In this document: positions 1 to 6,801 of the stretch, piece by piece
Position numbering within the stretch: the first letter of the stretch is position 1
Layout: each line of letters begins with the position of its first letter
Assembly (NCBI GenBank): GCA_030638385.1
Contig: DAOWES010000205.1
Span: forward strand, 1-14,166
Reading direction: 5' to 3'
From: Candidatus Cloacimonadota bacterium
GTDB taxonomy: Bacteria > Cloacimonadota > Cloacimonadia > Cloacimonadales > TCS61
Length of the DNA: 14,166 nucleotides
Notes under the pieces: model-generated
Told to the model about the DNA's origin: nothing
Database searches by the model: none
What the model saw: only the letters and a program-made list of their open reading frames with translations
Translations under genes and position numbers: made by a program

Positions 1-303
1 AAACCATATTTAGTAATAGCAGATAGCATTGATATTAATGATACAACAAAACCAATGATTAGTGATAATGACTATGAAAGTTATTACACTATCGCTTCTA
101 AAGATAGTTTACATAGTGCCACTACTAAAGAATTTAAAATCGATATCTCCAAGCTAGTACAAGGTATTATTTCCGATGACATTGTAAACAAAGGAATATT
201 GTTAAGATCAGTTTATGAAAGTATGGATCTGAAACATTTGGAATTTGAAACAGTAACTCCGGAATTAAGAATTATCTACACCGTTCCTGTATTGGAAAAT
301 TAA
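1..303 (+). CDS. C-terminal end of a probable secreted DNRLRE-type protein (partial, 5' end outside window)
   Basis: The reading frame is open from base 1 and stops at TAA 301-303, giving the last 100 residues of a larger protein whose start is outside the window. An internal ATG at 55 is not needed as a start because the frame continues upstream without a stop. The tail has a beta-rich pattern: 'FKIDISKLVQGII', then 'NKGILLRS', then 'PELRIIYTVP' near the end. This order (D-I-t-x-L-V-Q-x-W/I, then a G-I/L-L-L strand, then P-x-L-x-I-x-Y) is the closing pattern of DNRLRE / TGF-beta-propeptide-like beta-sandwich domains, which are common in secreted and cell-surface proteins. The domain assignment is made by eye. 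The next gene, a lipoprotein, starts 17 bases later, so cotranscription is plausible. The function of the whole protein cannot be judged. Confidence 0.6.
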   Translation, partial: KPYLVIADSIDINDTTKPMISDNDYESYYTIASKDSLHSATTKEFKIDISKLVQGIISDDIVNKGILLRSVYESMDLKHLEFETVTPELRIIYTVPVLEN

Positions 304-320
304 ATAAATTTGGAGATAAA

Positions 321-1121
321 ATGAAAAAATTACTCTATATTTTATCGATTATCATCTTCATATTTGGTTGTAATAAGAGAGAAGAACAACCTATTGCTGC
401 CCAAGTGAATGATGAAATATTAACTATTGAAAAACTACAATCAGGTTTTTCAGAGCAGCAATGGAATTTAAAATCAAATGCAGAAAAAAAGCAATTAGTA
501 CAAGATTGGATAGACCTGACTGTTCTTGCTCAAGCTGCCGATAGAGAAGAAATCTCAGCAACTCCTGAAGTTAGTTTTCGAATAGAAAATTCAATAAAAT
601 CTATTAAAGCTAATTCATTGATTGCTCAAAGATTAAGCTCTATTGAAATTACTGAAAATGATCTTTTTAATTATTACAAATTACATCAAAATAGATATGA
701 AAAAACAAAGAAAGAGTATAAAGTTCAACAAATTTATACTAACGATTTTGAAACAAATAAATTAGTATTGGAAGCTATTAAAAATGGCATGCAATTTACT
801 GATGCTGCTAAAACATATTCTCAGGAAAAAGCAGGAAAAAAAGGTGGATATATTGGCTTTGTTGGCAAAGAAGATGTTGAAAAAGTAGTTTGGAAAAAAC
901 TGACAAAACTTAAAAAATGGCATTATGATACAGTGAATACTGCCAAAGGTTTTTATATTGTTAGGTACTATCAAACTAGAAATGTGAAAATTAATAAAAA
1001 ATTTATTGAAGTTAAAGATGAAATAAGAACTAAAGTTTTGAAAGAGAAACAAAATCAACTCTATAATCAACTTGTAGAAGAAGTTAAAAATCAAACAGAA
1101 AAAATTATAATATCCATATAA
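321..1121 (+). CDS. PpiC/PrsA-type parvulin lipoprotein, probably catalytically inactive chaperone
   Basis: A 266-residue protein with a lipoprotein signal: two lysines, a hydrophobic stretch, then the lipobox I-F-G-C with acylated Cys17. A GGAG at 312-315, five bases before the ATG, supports the start. Residues 25-125 resemble the SurA/PrsA N-terminal chaperone part ('AAQVNDEILTIEKL', and 'ITENDLFNYY' before the parvulin domain). Residues 131-220 match a parvulin (PpiC) domain, with 'FTDAAKTYSQEKAGKKGGYI' and 'GFVGK' standing for the family's 'FaelAkeySed...GGdLGffgkG'. The first active-site histidine (usual S-H-I-L) is replaced in 'VQQIYT', and the second (usual G-[FWY]-H-[IL]) is Tyr212 in 'GFYIVRY'. 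The family folds or escorts exported proteins at the membrane face. This copy probably binds substrate without isomerase activity, which is an inference. It sits 15 bases before a SurA-like gene. Confidence 0.85.
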   Translation: MKKLLYILSIIIFIFGCNKREEQPIAAQVNDEILTIEKLQSGFSEQQWNLKSNAEKKQLVQDWIDLTVLAQAADREEISATPEVSFRIENSIKSIKANSLIAQRLSSIEITENDLFNYYKLHQNRYEKTKKEYKVQQIYTNDFETNKLVLEAIKNGMQFTDAAKTYSQEKAGKKGGYIGFVGKEDVEKVVWKKLTKLKKWHYDTVNTAKGFYIVRYYQTRNVKINKKFIEVKDEIRTKVLKEKQNQLYNQLVEEVKNQTEKIIISI

Positions 1122-1136
1122 CAACAGGAGAAAATA

Positions 1137-2402
1137 ATGAAAAAAGTAATTAATCTAATATTACTAACTTTGCTGGTAACATTTTTGTCGGCCGAAGTAA
1201 TTGATGAAATTGTGGCGAAAGTTGGTCGAGAAGTAATTTTACGAAGTGAGCTGGAAGAGAGAAAGCAGCAAATGAATGCAGCTGAGATGATTACAACTGA
1301 TATAAGTAATTATGAAATATTAAATGAAATGATTGATTCTAAACTGATAATTCAAAAAGCACTTGAAGAAGATTTTGAGGTAGATGAATTAGAAGTTAAA
1401 GAACTTGCCGAACAACAGATTAAAGAGATCGCTTCAAGATTTCCCAATGAATATAACTTTAAGCAAAGTCTTAAACAAGAGATGAATATTACAGTGCCGG
1501 AGCTTAAAGAATTTTATATTCAAATGATGACAGAACAAAAGTTAAAAGATCAGATAATTAATAGTGAAATCAAAGCAAAAATATCTATCACAGACAGTGA
1601 AGTTGAAAACTATTATGAAGAACACAAAGATGAGATTCCCATGTGCGAAGAAACGGATCGAATTGGAATGATCATGAAGTCTGTTCAGGCCAGCAAAGAA
1701 ACCAAAGAAAAAGCATTTATAAAAATCAATAAATTACGTCAGCGTATTGCCGATGGAGACGATTTTGCCGAACTTGCCAAAGAAAATAGTGAATGTCCCA
1801 GTGGAAATGTAGGTGGCGATTTGGGATTTTTTGGCAAAGGAATGATGGTGAAAGAATTTGAAGATTCAGCATTTAACTTAATTCAAGGTGAAATAAGTGG
1901 AGTGGTTGAAACAACTTTTGGATATCATCTCATCAAAGTGTATGAGAAAAAAGAAAATGAAGTTAAAGCTTCTCATATTCTTATCAAAGTAGAACCAACC
2001 GAAGTTGATATAAAAGCAACCAATATACTTATGGATAAAGTGTTAAGTGATTTGCGGGAAGGTGCTGATTTTTCTGAGATGGCAAAGAAATATTCCGACG
2101 ATGATCAAACAGCTGTAAATGGTGGAATCATCGGAGATTTCCCCAATAACGCTTATCCTGAATTATTCAATAATCAATTGAATAACTTGGATTATGGTCA
2201 ATATTCGGAAATTATTCACGAAGGTGATATGTTGTATATTTTATATAAACAGAAAAAAATTGCAGCCAGATCTTATGAATATGAAGAGATTTACGATAAA
2301 TTAAACGAATTTGTTAGAAATAATAAAGAGCTTGAACTTTATGATGATTGGATAAAAGAACTTCATAAAGAAACTTATATTGAAATCTTGATGAGTGAAT
2401 AA
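1137..2402 (+). CDS. SurA-like periplasmic chaperone with tandem parvulin domains
   Basis: A 421-residue exported protein. A Sec signal peptide ends near 'TFLSA|EVIDEIVAKVG', so cleavage is probably after Ala19. The residues that follow match the SurA opening (V-[VL]-D-x-I-[VA]-A-x-V-G-x-x-[VI]-I-L-x-S-[ED]-[LV]). Residues 20-165 form the helical chaperone region. Parvulin domain 1 covers about 172-270, with GGDLGFFGKGMMVKEFEDSA at 226-245 and the second histidine in GYHLIKV (His264). Parvulin domain 2 covers about 274-374, with ASHILIKV (His280) and 'GGIIGDFP'. Domain 1 lacks the first histidine ('RIGMIM') and domain 2 lacks the second ('GDMLYILY'). The family carries outer-membrane proteins across the periplasm. 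GGAG at 1127-1130 lies six bases before the ATG. The preceding gene encodes a related lipoprotein 15 bases away, so the pair probably works on the same clients. I do not use the symbol surA because orthology is unproven. Confidence 0.88.
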   Translation: MKKVINLILLTLLVTFLSAEVIDEIVAKVGREVILRSELEERKQQMNAAEMITTDISNYEILNEMIDSKLIIQKALEEDFEVDELEVKELAEQQIKEIASRFPNEYNFKQSLKQEMNITVPELKEFYIQMMTEQKLKDQIINSEIKAKISITDSEVENYYEEHKDEIPMCEETDRIGMIMKSVQASKETKEKAFIKINKLRQRIADGDDFAELAKENSECPSGNVGGDLGFFGKGMMVKEFEDSAFNLIQGEISGVVETTFGYHLIKVYEKKENEVKASHILIKVEPTEVDIKATNILMDKVLSDLREGADFSEMAKKYSDDDQTAVNGGIIGDFPNNAYPELFNNQLNNLDYGQYSEIIHEGDMLYILYKQKKIAARSYEYEEIYDKLNEFVRNNKELELYDDWIKELHKETYIEILMSE

Positions 2403-2406
2403 CCTG

Positions 2407-2877
2407 ATGAAGAAAGAAATTAAGAATATCAATGTACTTATTTCCACTTTGTTTGGAGTAGGATATTTTCCCAAAGCACCAGGAACTGCCGGAACTGCTG
2501 TTGCAGCAATAGTTTATTATTTTTTACCAATTGCTGATAATATGCTAAGTTGGTTACTGTTTTTGTCATACATTCTTATCATGAGTTTGTTATCTGTATT
2601 TTTCATTACCAAAGCAGAAAATATTTTAGGTCATGATAATGGTAAAATTGTGATTGATGAATTTTTGGGATATATGATAGCTGTGCTATTTCTTCCTAAA
2701 ACTATTTGGATAATTATCGGAGCTTTTATTTTATTTAGATTTTTTGATATTATCAAACCGGAGCCGGTAAATATGTTGCAAAAACTTCCCAAAGGTTGGG
2801 GGGTGATGGTTGATGATTTGATGGCGGGAGTATATGCAAATTTGGTATTACAAATAATTGTAAGATTAATATTGTAA
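2407..2877 (+). CDS. pgpA: Phosphatidylglycerophosphatase A
   Basis: A 156-residue membrane enzyme that removes the phosphate from phosphatidylglycerophosphate to give phosphatidylglycerol at the inner membrane. Three signatures of the family are present: 'GVGYFPKAPGTAGT' (17-30), 'IVIDEFLGYM' (81-90) and 'GWGVMVDDLMAGVYANL' (130-146). The acidic residues of the VIDE and DDLMAG motifs are the expected metal-binding site. Hydrophobic segments lie at about 31-42, 48-67, 88-112 and 141-156. I choose the ATG at 2407, four bases after the SurA-like stop. A GTG at 2395 in the same frame would add four residues and overlap the upstream gene by eight bases. Neither start has a convincing Shine-Dalgarno, so translational coupling to the upstream gene is likely. 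A 233-base gap with a hairpin follows, so this may end the upstream operon. Confidence 0.93.
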   Translation: MKKEIKNINVLISTLFGVGYFPKAPGTAGTAVAAIVYYFLPIADNMLSWLLFLSYILIMSLLSVFFITKAENILGHDNGKIVIDEFLGYMIAVLFLPKTIWIIIGAFILFRFFDIIKPEPVNMLQKLPKGWGVMVDDLMAGVYANLVLQIIVRLIL

Positions 2878-2964
2878 ATTCAGTAAATATGCAAACCTCT
2901 AATGTGTTGTGTTTATGTATGTTAGGGATAGGTGGTATCTTGGTTTAAGTTATCTATATCTAAT

Positions 2965-3007
2965 AAATGAGAATACTATGTTTTTAGTATTAAAAAAAGA
3001 CTCATTT
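2965..3007 (+). terminator. Two-tier AT-rich hairpin, possible weak terminator after pgpA
   Basis: An outer 7-bp arm AAATGAG (2965-2971) pairs with CTCATTT (3001-3007). Inside it, AATACTA (2972-2978) pairs perfectly with TAGTATT (2985-2991) around a six-base loop. The strand after the inner stem carries an unpaired A-rich bulge, AAAAAAAGA (2992-3000). The T-run after the outer arm is short, so this is a poor classical terminator, but it sits where one is expected, between pgpA and the yajC promoter region. A regulatory or protein-binding role is equally possible. The rest of the 2878-3110 gap holds no convincing gene. Confidence 0.4.
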
Positions 3008-3043
3008 TAGAAATAGCTTGAAACAATAAAGATACTTTTGAAG

Positions 3044-3071
3044 TTTGTTTTGAAAATAAATATGTTATAGT
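3044..3071 (+). promoter_or_regulatory. Candidate sigma-70-type promoter for yajC and the operon behind it
   Basis: TATAGT at 3066-3071 looks like a -10 box and is preceded by TG one base upstream (TG-T-TATAGT, 3063-3071), an extended -10. A modest -35-like TTTGTT lies at 3044-3049 with a 16-base spacer. Transcription would start near 3078, about 30 bases before the yajC ATG, just ahead of the AAGGAG Shine-Dalgarno at 3098-3103. It follows the hairpin at 2965-3007, which fits a new transcription unit. Promoter-like sequences are common by chance in AT-rich DNA, so confidence is limited. Confidence 0.42.
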
Positions 3072-3110
3072 GTAACGTAGTTATAAATATATCAATCAAG
3101 GAGATTTATT

Positions 3111-3434
3111 ATGTATTCTTTTTTAATGGAAGTGGGAGCTACACCGGCAAATGGAGCTCAACAAAATATGTTAATGCAGTTTTTGCCATTTATTTTGATA
3201 GCGGTAGTTTTCTATCTTTTCATCATTCGTCCTCAGCAAAAAAAGCAGAAAGAGCATCAGGCAATGATAGATGCAATAGCGATTAATGATGAAGTTTTTA
3301 CATCAAGTGGAATTAAGGGAAAAGTCGTAAATATCAAAAAAGATAAAAACATCATTGTTTTACGGGTAGATGATACAACTGGAACCAAAATAGAGTTTCA
3401 GCGTGAAGTAATTACAACAATTGTAAAACAATAA
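3111..3434 (+). CDS. yajC: Sec translocase accessory subunit YajC
   Basis: A 107-residue single-span membrane protein. A short N-terminal tail with a Gly/Ala-rich patch is followed by one transmembrane helix ending in the family hallmark 'FYLFIIRPQQKKQKEHQ' (about 35-51). The soluble domain has 'DEVFTSSGIKGKVVNIK' (60-76) and a beta-rich end, as in YajC proteins. YajC associates with SecDF and the SecYEG channel and helps export and insertion of proteins. A strong AAGGAG at 3098-3103, seven bases from the ATG, supports the start. secD and secF, often its neighbours, are not in the window. The next gene (def) starts 75 bases later with no clear terminator between, so yajC may lead the long operon. 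Confidence 0.93.
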   Translation: MYSFLMEVGATPANGAQQNMLMQFLPFILIAVVFYLFIIRPQQKKQKEHQAMIDAIAINDEVFTSSGIKGKVVNIKKDKNIIVLRVDDTTGTKIEFQREVITTIVKQ

Positions 3435-3509
3435 GATCAGTAGTTAATAACAAAAAAGAGTAATTTTTTTGTGATTGGAAGAAATTACAAAAAAAATATG
3501 GAAGTAGAT

Positions 3510-4058
3510 ATGATAAGAGAACCAAAGCTATTATCTGTTAGGATAATAGGAGATAGAGTACTTAGCCAAAAAGCTAAACCAATAGAAAATATTACACCTG
3601 AGCTGAAAGAGTTCATCGAAGATATGATTTATTCGATGTATGAGACAGACGGAATTGGTTTAGCAGCTACACAAGTGGGAGAATCTATTCGAGTATTTGT
3701 GGTAGATATAGAATGGCATCAAGAAGGCTGTTCAAAAAATCCGCTTGTCTTCATTAATCCAAAATTTACTTTTTTTGAAGGTGAATCTGTTAATGAAGAG
3801 GGTTGTTTAAGTATTCCCGGTGTATATGAAAAAGTAACCAGAGCGGAAAAAGTTGTTATTGAAGCGTTAAATATTGATGGTGAAAAGTTTACCATTGATA
3901 CGGACGAGTTTTTGGCAATTGCAATGCAGCACGAGTACGATCATTTAGATGGCATTTTGTTTATTGATAAAGTACCAAAATTAAAAATGATATTGCATCG
4001 TAAATGCATTAAGGAACTTAAACAAACAACCGATGAGAATGGTGTAAATATTGGCTAA
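3510..4058 (+). CDS. def: Peptide deformylase
   Basis: A 182-residue metalloenzyme that removes the N-formyl group from the initiator methionine of new proteins. All three family motifs are intact: 'GIGLAATQVG' (48-57), 'EEGCLSIPG' (96-104, metal ligand Cys99) and 'QHEYDHLDG' (140-148, ligands His141 and His145, catalytic Glu142). The opening 'LLSVRIIGDRVLSQKAKPI' matches the usual deformylase N-terminus. I choose the ATG at 3510 because GGAAG sits at 3500-3504 and the protein then begins close to the conserved core. In-frame alternatives are an ATG at 3498 and a GTG at 3471, adding 4 and 13 residues that show no family similarity. The end overlaps fmt by eight bases, which couples the two formyl-methionine enzymes. 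Confidence 0.95.
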   Translation: MIREPKLLSVRIIGDRVLSQKAKPIENITPELKEFIEDMIYSMYETDGIGLAATQVGESIRVFVVDIEWHQEGCSKNPLVFINPKFTFFEGESVNEEGCLSIPGVYEKVTRAEKVVIEALNIDGEKFTIDTDEFLAIAMQHEYDHLDGILFIDKVPKLKMILHRKCIKELKQTTDENGVNIG

Positions 4059-5004
4059 GTTACTAAAAATTGTTTTTATGGGAACTCCGGATTTTGGAGT
4101 TCCCTGTTTTCGATTAATGGTTGAAAGTGGATATAAACCAATTTTGTGTATTACTCAACCGGATAGACCAAAAGGACGAAATAAAAAACTCCAACCTCCG
4201 GCCATAAAGCTTGAGGCCGAAAAATTTGGTATTGCTGTAGCTCAGCCCGAAGATGTGAATAATGAAGAGTTTTTACAAAAACTCGAACAACTTGTTCCGG
4301 ACATTATCGTTACAGTTGCTTATGGTGGATATCTAAAAAAAAGAATTCGAAAAATAGCAAAATTTGGTTGTATAAATCTTCATCCTTCACTTTTACCTAA
4401 ATATCGAGGCTCTGCTCCGATGAATTTCAGCTTGTTTAATGGTGATAAAAAAACCGGAATTTCCATTTTTAAAATTGTAGCAAAAATGGATGCCGGACCA
4501 ATTATCTATCAAAGAGAAGTTGAAATAGGGGCTGCTGAAAACTATTCTAGTTTGTATAAACGACTCTCTATCCTTGGTGCTGAAGATATGATTAACGTTT
4601 TGCAAATGTATGAGAATAATCAAGTTGATTTAACTCCTCAAGACCATACTCAAGCTACATTTAGCAACAAAATATTCAAACCTGATATGTGTTTAGATTG
4701 GGATAATTGTGCCGAAAATATTCAAAATAGAGTGAGAGGACTGGGTGAATATCCGGGAATTACTGCAAGCTTCAGGGAAAAACGTATTAAGATAATTGAA
4801 CTAGATATAACTGATGAAACTTCCCCTAAAGCAAGTGGAACCATAATTGAAGTTATTAAGAATATTGGAATTTTGGTAGCTACAAAAGATAAAAATATCA
4901 TCATTAAAAAGTTACAGCCTGCCGGAAAAAAAATTATGACAGCTCATGCTTTTAATTTGGGTGCACGTATACTGGAAGGTGAAAAGTTTGAAAACGGTTT
5001 CTAG
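4051..5004 (+). CDS. fmt: Methionyl-tRNA formyltransferase
   Basis: A 317-residue cytosolic enzyme that formylates initiator Met-tRNA using 10-formyl-tetrahydrofolate. The N-terminal catalytic domain begins 'KIVFMGTPDFGVPCFRLM' (6-23). It carries the catalytic set Asn109 and His111 in 'CINLHPSLLPKYRGSAP' (107-123) and Asp147 in 'KMDAGP'. 'QPDRPKGRNKKLQPPAIK' (36-53) matches the usual tRNA-contact loop. The C-terminal OB-like domain spans about 205-310. The start is a TTG at 4051 overlapping the def stop by eight bases. No ATG or GTG lies before the conserved 'KIVFMG' strand, so the rare start is well supported although its Shine-Dalgarno is weak. The residues after GSAP ('MNFSLFNGDKKTGISIFKI') depart somewhat from the usual 'IQRAI..G...TGVTIM' but keep the pattern. 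Confidence 0.95.
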   Translation: MAKLLKIVFMGTPDFGVPCFRLMVESGYKPILCITQPDRPKGRNKKLQPPAIKLEAEKFGIAVAQPEDVNNEEFLQKLEQLVPDIIVTVAYGGYLKKRIRKIAKFGCINLHPSLLPKYRGSAPMNFSLFNGDKKTGISIFKIVAKMDAGPIIYQREVEIGAAENYSSLYKRLSILGAEDMINVLQMYENNQVDLTPQDHTQATFSNKIFKPDMCLDWDNCAENIQNRVRGLGEYPGITASFREKRIKIIELDITDETSPKASGTIIEVIKNIGILVATKDKNIIIKKLQPAGKKIMTAHAFNLGARILEGEKFENGF

Positions 5005-5734
5005 GAAAGATAATCAAGGATTATTCCTTTCATTATTCATGTTCAGCATTATTATCTTAATGCTGTTTGTTTCTTTTGTTATTTGGTTTATTTCACCCAG
5101 ATTAAATCAATTAAATTATAGTGGAAGTTTAAATGCAGATATTCTGAAAATTGTTTTTTCTTTGCTGACTGTTTTTATAACCTCTTTGTTTTTAGCTATT
5201 TATTGGAAAAAGAAAGTACCTGTAATTCATTATTTTTTAGATGTTGTTATCAGAATTAGTTATCCGAGAATAATGAAAATTGGTAATCTTTTGAATATTC
5301 AGGAGAAGAAGATAAAGAGTTCATTTTTACAGGTGAATAATAATATTATCGAAAATGAAAATAATAAGTATAATTCTAAAAATCTATTGTTATTGATCTC
5401 ACAAGAATATCAGCATAAAGATTGTAATATTCGTATAACCAATAACATTGAAAATTGTCATAATTGCATTAATTGCAACATTGGTAAAATCTATGGTTAT
5501 GCCAAAGATAATAATTTAAATTTAGAGATTATGAGAGGGATAACATCTACTCTTAATACAATTGCATCTTATAAACTTATTATTGCCATTGCTAGCAATG
5601 AAGAACTTATTGAGATTTTAAAGAAAACTGATTCTGTAAGAATTTATGGAATTTTAAATGAAAATTATAATTGTGAATCAAAGGAATTTGATGTTATATC
5701 GCAAGTTGATTCAGTTATAGGTAAACTTCATTAA
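4988..5734 (+). CDS. DUF116-like membrane protein with cysteine cluster, in fmt operon
   Basis: A 248-residue protein. Two transmembrane helices lie at about 12-35 and 52-72, followed by a cytosolic domain. From 110 onward the order matches DUF116 proteins: 'SFLQVNN' (112-118), a hydrophobic 'NLLLLISQEYQHKDC' (132-146), a cysteine cluster C157-x2-C160-x2-C163 in 'NCHNCINCNIGKIYGYAKD', a 'ITSTLNTIASYKLIIAIAS' stretch (185-203) corresponding to the usual T-G-G-T...A-V-A-C, and 'YGILNENYNC' (220-229). Cysteine-rich DUF116 proteins are thought to bind metal, but their role is unknown; genes of this family often lie beside fmt, as here. The usual Ala-Cys-Glu motif reads A-S-N-E, so that cysteine is lost. 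I choose a TTG at 4988, behind GGAAGGTG (4974-4981), overlapping fmt by 17 bases. An ATG at 4946 would add 14 residues deep inside fmt. Confidence 0.7.
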   Translation: MKTVSRKDNQGLFLSLFMFSIIILMLFVSFVIWFISPRLNQLNYSGSLNADILKIVFSLLTVFITSLFLAIYWKKKVPVIHYFLDVVIRISYPRIMKIGNLLNIQEKKIKSSFLQVNNNIIENENNKYNSKNLLLLISQEYQHKDCNIRITNNIENCHNCINCNIGKIYGYAKDNNLNLEIMRGITSTLNTIASYKLIIAIASNEELIEILKKTDSVRIYGILNENYNCESKEFDVISQVDSVIGKLH

Positions 5735-5737
5735 ATT

Positions 5738-6793
5738 ATGAATAAAAAAGATAAAAAGAAATTTAAAAGAAAAAATATTCGTCTAAAAAATATTGAAATA
5801 GATAATCTTAATGAGTTTGAAGATGATGAAGTTGTGGAAGATAAAAGAGCAACTCATAAAACGTCTAAAAAAGGGAAGAAAAGTACAAAATCTGACCTTG
5901 ATTTAAAAGAAGCACGAGTAATTGAAGTTTTATCAAATAATAAATGCAAAGTGAAATTTGATAATGAAGTGTTAGAATGCGTAATTAGCGGACGACTAAA
6001 ACATGTAACTCATAAAACAAGAACGATTATTGCTGTTGGCGATATCGTGAATATTGACATTGCAAATGAGAACCGCATTGAAGAAATTTTACCTAGGAAA
6101 AACAGCCTTTCCCGATTCACGGAAGATAGCTTCCAGAAAGAGGTTATCTTAGCAGCTAATGTTGATCAAGTGGTTATCACAGGTTCTTTTTTTGAGCCGG
6201 ACTTAAATCTTGGACTCATCGATCGATATCTTTGTGTTGCCAATATTTTCGATATAACCGCAATAATTTGCATAAATAAAATTGATCTTGCTTATGAAGA
6301 AATTATTGAAGAATTAGACTTTTACAAACAAAATGGCTACAAAGTTATCTTTACTTCCATAAAAACAGGCCAAGGAATTTCTGAATTAAAAAATCAATTA
6401 CAAAATTGTGAAACTGTCTTTTCCGGAGCTTCCGGTGTGGGTAAATCATCGCTGATAAATCTGTTGCAACCCGGTTTGAATTTACGGGTTTCGGAAGTAA
6501 GTGACTATAGTGGAAAGGGAATGCACACCACCACAAGTGCCAGACTCATAGAGTGGAATTTTGGCGGATTTTTAGTTGATACTCCCGGAATAAGATCTTT
6601 CACGCTTCATAGTAAATTCAAAAATATTATTCCGGATCTATTTCCCGGATTTGATAGATATTTAGGCGGGTGTAAATTTTTGGATTGTACGCATACCCAC
6701 GAGATCAAATGTGGAGTTAAAGAAGCTGTTGAAAAAGGCCTCTATTCCGAAGAACATTATGAAAGCTATTTACGCATTATGGAATCTTTATAG
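5738..6793 (+). CDS. rsgA: Ribosome small-subunit assembly GTPase RsgA (YjeQ/YloQ)
   Basis: A 351-residue circularly permuted GTPase that acts late in 30S maturation. A Lys- and acid-rich tail (1-55) precedes an OB fold (about 56-118). The G domain has the permuted order: G4 'NKID' (180-183), G1 'GASGVGKSS' (230-238), G2-like 'GKGMHTTT' (259-266) and G3 'DTPG' (281-284). The C-terminal zinc motif is complete, with Cys312, Cys317, His319 and Cys325 (C-x4-C-x-H-x5-C). The basic N-terminal tail is longer than in many RsgA proteins and probably touches rRNA (inference). The ATG lies three bases after the DUF116 stop and has no recognisable Shine-Dalgarno, so translation is probably coupled to the upstream gene. 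Alternative later starts would remove only part of the basic tail. Confidence 0.95.
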   Translation: MNKKDKKKFKRKNIRLKNIEIDNLNEFEDDEVVEDKRATHKTSKKGKKSTKSDLDLKEARVIEVLSNNKCKVKFDNEVLECVISGRLKHVTHKTRTIIAVGDIVNIDIANENRIEEILPRKNSLSRFTEDSFQKEVILAANVDQVVITGSFFEPDLNLGLIDRYLCVANIFDITAIICINKIDLAYEEIIEELDFYKQNGYKVIFTSIKTGQGISELKNQLQNCETVFSGASGVGKSSLINLLQPGLNLRVSEVSDYSGKGMHTTTSARLIEWNFGGFLVDTPGIRSFTLHSKFKNIIPDLFPGFDRYLGGCKFLDCTHTHEIKCGVKEAVEKGLYSEEHYESYLRIMESL

Positions 6794-6801
6794 GAGAATT
6801 C

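Noticed and set aside
762..1124. A 120-residue minus-strand frame
   Set aside because: It lies entirely opposite the PpiC-type lipoprotein gene, is rich in Phe/Ile/Asn typical of AT-rich shadow frames, and has no family likeness.
2889..2948. A 19-codon frame in the gap before yajC
   Set aside because: It has no ribosome binding site, and such short open frames are common by chance.
3444..3475. Possible terminator from A-run and T-run between yajC and def
   Set aside because: The pairing is only A with T around a short spacer and would be too weak; the sequence is simply AT-rich.
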